64,000 bases of DNA from Tectiglobus sp965224045. GTDB taxonomy: Bacteria; Pseudomonadota; Alphaproteobacteria; Rhizobiales; Hyphomicrobiaceae. Below are positions 62,706 to 64,000 of the stretch, piece by piece. Below the pieces are notes generated by a model. That model saw nothing but the letters and a program-made list of their open reading frames with translations, did no database searches and was not told where the DNA came from. Made by a program: the position numbers and the translations under genes. The DNA lies in contig CBDCYD010000016.1 in assembly GCA_965224045.1 (NCBI GenBank), positions 496,001-560,000 on the forward strand, in the 5' to 3' direction. The stretch's first letter is position 1. Each line of letters opens with the position of its first letter.

Positions 62706-63619
62706 ACAACCGCGTCGAGGTAGGCGAGGTCGACGTACTTTTCCGGTTCATTGAGCGGGCCGGTGCCTGTACCGAATTTGGATCTCAGCGTCAGGACTGT
62801 ATCGACACCGTCATCCAGGATCCTACCGCCCGGCGTCAGTCCGGACCTGGGTGAGAGGAGAGAAGCCATTACCCAGCTGACGGCGCGAGGCTGGATTTCA
62901 GGCATGCGCGCCTGGAGCAGCTGCGCGGCAGTGTCCCTGTTGGCCGGGTCGCGTGTCCAGTCCAGGCCGGTCAGGTAGGCTCGAATGAAGCTCGTGATCG
63001 TATCCGGATTGGCCGCGGCCCAGGCCCGTGAGGCGGCGAACACGCCGCCTTGATAGGCATCGAGGATATCCGAACTCGACTGCAGGACACGAAATCCGTT
63101 CGCGCGCGCAATACTTGTGAAAGGTTCAATGGTGATCGTGCCTGCGTGTTCGCCGGTCTTGACGGAGTGCCAGCGCTGTGGTGTCGCGCCGACGGCGACC
63201 AGTTCGTAATCGTCCGGGGTGAGGCCGGCGCGGTCGAGCATCTCGTAAAGCACGAAAGCGAAGCCGGTGGTCAGGGCGTCGAGCGCGATGGTCTTTCCTC
63301 TGAGGTCGGCAAATGTCTCGATTTCAGGGGCTACGATGAATGCCAGTTCGATCTGGGTTGCGCCCATGAAAGCGAAGAGGTCCGGCTGCCGGTCGAGTGC
63401 CACGGCGCCTTCGCCCTCCTGATAGGCGACGACGTTGTCGAAGGCCGTGCCGGCGATGTCAAAGTCGCCCTTGACGAGGTGCTGGATCTGGTAGGCCGAA
63501 TTCGGCGTCGTTTCCATCTGCAGGTCAATTCCGACGTCGTCAAAGAAGCCTTCTTCGCGTGCCGCGAAGACTGGCAGATTGGGAGCGCCGGGAAATGCGA
63601 TCAGGCGAAGTGGGGTCAT
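62702..63619 (-). CDS. NitT/TauT-type ABC substrate-binding protein
   Basis: A 305-residue protein of the SsuA/THI5-like binding-protein family: LRLIAFPGAPNLPVFAAREEGFFDDVGIDLQM at the N-terminus, then TIALDALTTGFAFVLYEML. These proteins bind small organic anions or pyrimidine-like compounds. No signal peptide is apparent at the chosen ATG 63619, which overlaps the stop of the upstream gene by four bases. Transport partners are not in this window. The stop TAG lies in the CTAG of a repeat. Confidence 0.87.
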   Translation of the reverse strand: MTPLRLIAFPGAPNLPVFAAREEGFFDDVGIDLQMETTPNSAYQIQHLVKGDFDIAGTAFDNVVAYQEGEGAVALDRQPDLFAFMGATQIELAFIVAPEIETFADLRGKTIALDALTTGFAFVLYEMLDRAGLTPDDYELVAVGATPQRWHSVKTGEHAGTITIEPFTSIARANGFRVLQSSSDILDAYQGGVFAASRAWAAANPDTITSFIRAYLTGLDWTRDPANRDTAAQLLQARMPEIQPRAVSWVMASLLSPRSGLTPGGRILDDGVDTVLTLRSKFGTGTGPLNEPEKYVDLAYLDAVV

Positions 63620-64000
63620 GGCGTGTTCTCCCGGTGCGCTGCGGCGTCCTGGATGGCTTGCCACACACGATACGGCGTGAGTGGCATCTCGATGTGATGG
63701 ACGCCGTGATCGCGCAGGGCATGGCACACGGCGTTGACGATGACGGCGAGCGCGGGTGTGGTGCCACCTTCGCCACCGGCCTTGATGCCGAGCGGGTTGG
63801 TCGGCGAGTGGACCTCGACAATTTCGCTCGTAATGAAAGGAAGCGTGTCGGCGCGCGGCAGGGCATAGTCCATGAACGATCCCGCAAGCGGTTGGCCGCT
63901 GTCGGGATCGATCGCGCAGTGCTCGAGCATGGCCTGTCCGACGCCCTGGGCAATGCCGCCGTGCGTCTGTCCATGAACAATCATCGGGTTGATGCAGCGG
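63616..64000 (-). CDS. Xanthine dehydrogenase-family molybdopterin subunit, C-terminal part
   Basis: The last 127 or so residues of a molybdenum hydroxylase large subunit; the rest lies outside the window. RCINPMIVHGQTHGGIAQGVGQAM is recognisable over its first and last blocks, SFMDYALPRAD follows, and the active-site Glu region is GIKAGGEGGTTPA, in which Glu activates water. Enzymes of this group hydroxylate purines, aldehydes or N-heterocycles. It overlaps the binding-protein gene by ATGA, so uptake and oxidation of one substrate may be linked. Confidence 0.9.
   Translation of the reverse strand, partial: RCINPMIVHGQTHGGIAQGVGQAMLEHCAIDPDSGQPLAGSFMDYALPRADTLPFITSEIVEVHSPTNPLGIKAGGEGGTTPALAVIVNAVCHALRDHGVHHIEMPLTPYRVWQAIQDAAAHRENTP

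Overview
The window looks like a chromosomal segment of an alphaproteobacterium, most likely in the Hyphomicrobiales. The evidence is GC-rich coding sequence, an alpha-type RNase P RNA, a DUF2852 protein, a SitABCD/MntR-type manganese system and abundant short palindromic intergenic repeats. Nothing in it allows a species call. Gene assignments come from recognising protein families by eye; no database search was possible.

Layout. (1) 0.2-1.8 kb: a GNAT acetyltransferase and an FAD oxidoreductase. (2) 1.9-5.2 kb: a dense one-strand array of about 23 tRNA loci covering 17 amino acids. It carries anomalies: a tRNA-Leu split by a mobile palindromic repeat, a tRNA-Glu split by a structured 269-base insert, two tRNAs with C33, two Leu tRNAs without the long variable arm, a second initiator-type tRNA, degenerate tRNAs, and a small cysteine-motif protein gene overlapping tRNA-Ser. 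This is the most unusual part of the window. (3) 5.7-9.9 kb: an RraA-like aldolase, a NIPSNAP protein, a coiled-coil membrane protein, rnpB, a homocysteine S-methyltransferase-like gene and a YHS protein. (4) 10-20 kb: a cell-wall amidase with a J-domain protein, two Arg-rich envelope proteins, a fused hydantoinase A/B and small membrane proteins. (5) 20.3-26.7 kb: an exosortase, a VIT/vWA target protein with a PEP-type C-terminal sorting tail, and their response regulator and histidine kinase in one overlapping operon. (6) 26.7-39 kb: mixed metabolism, including two SDR enzymes, a histone-deacetylase-family amidohydrolase, YtoQ, vWA, pirin, MOSC, GFA and VOC proteins, and a GNAT-nitrilase fusion. 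(7) 39-48 kb: periplasmic redox genes (two multicopper oxidases, four c-type cytochromes, a DM13 protein), nicotinate phosphoribosyltransferase and a PhyH dioxygenase. (8) 48.5-53 kb: aminopeptidase N, a degenerate histidine kinase and a beta-hydroxyacid dehydrogenase. (9) 53-57.3 kb: a four-gene Mn/Zn ABC transporter divergent from an MntR-type repressor. (10) 57.4-64 kb: an L,D-transpeptidase, amidohydrolase, MmgE/PrpD, cupin and NitT-type binding protein, and the C-terminus of a xanthine-dehydrogenase-like large subunit that runs off the window.

Scattered through the window are at least four families of short palindromic repeats whose ends carry CTAG. Four genes end exactly in the TAG of such a CTAG, and one copy sits inside a tRNA at a CTAG. 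They look like a mosaic family of non-autonomous elements with a CTAG target.
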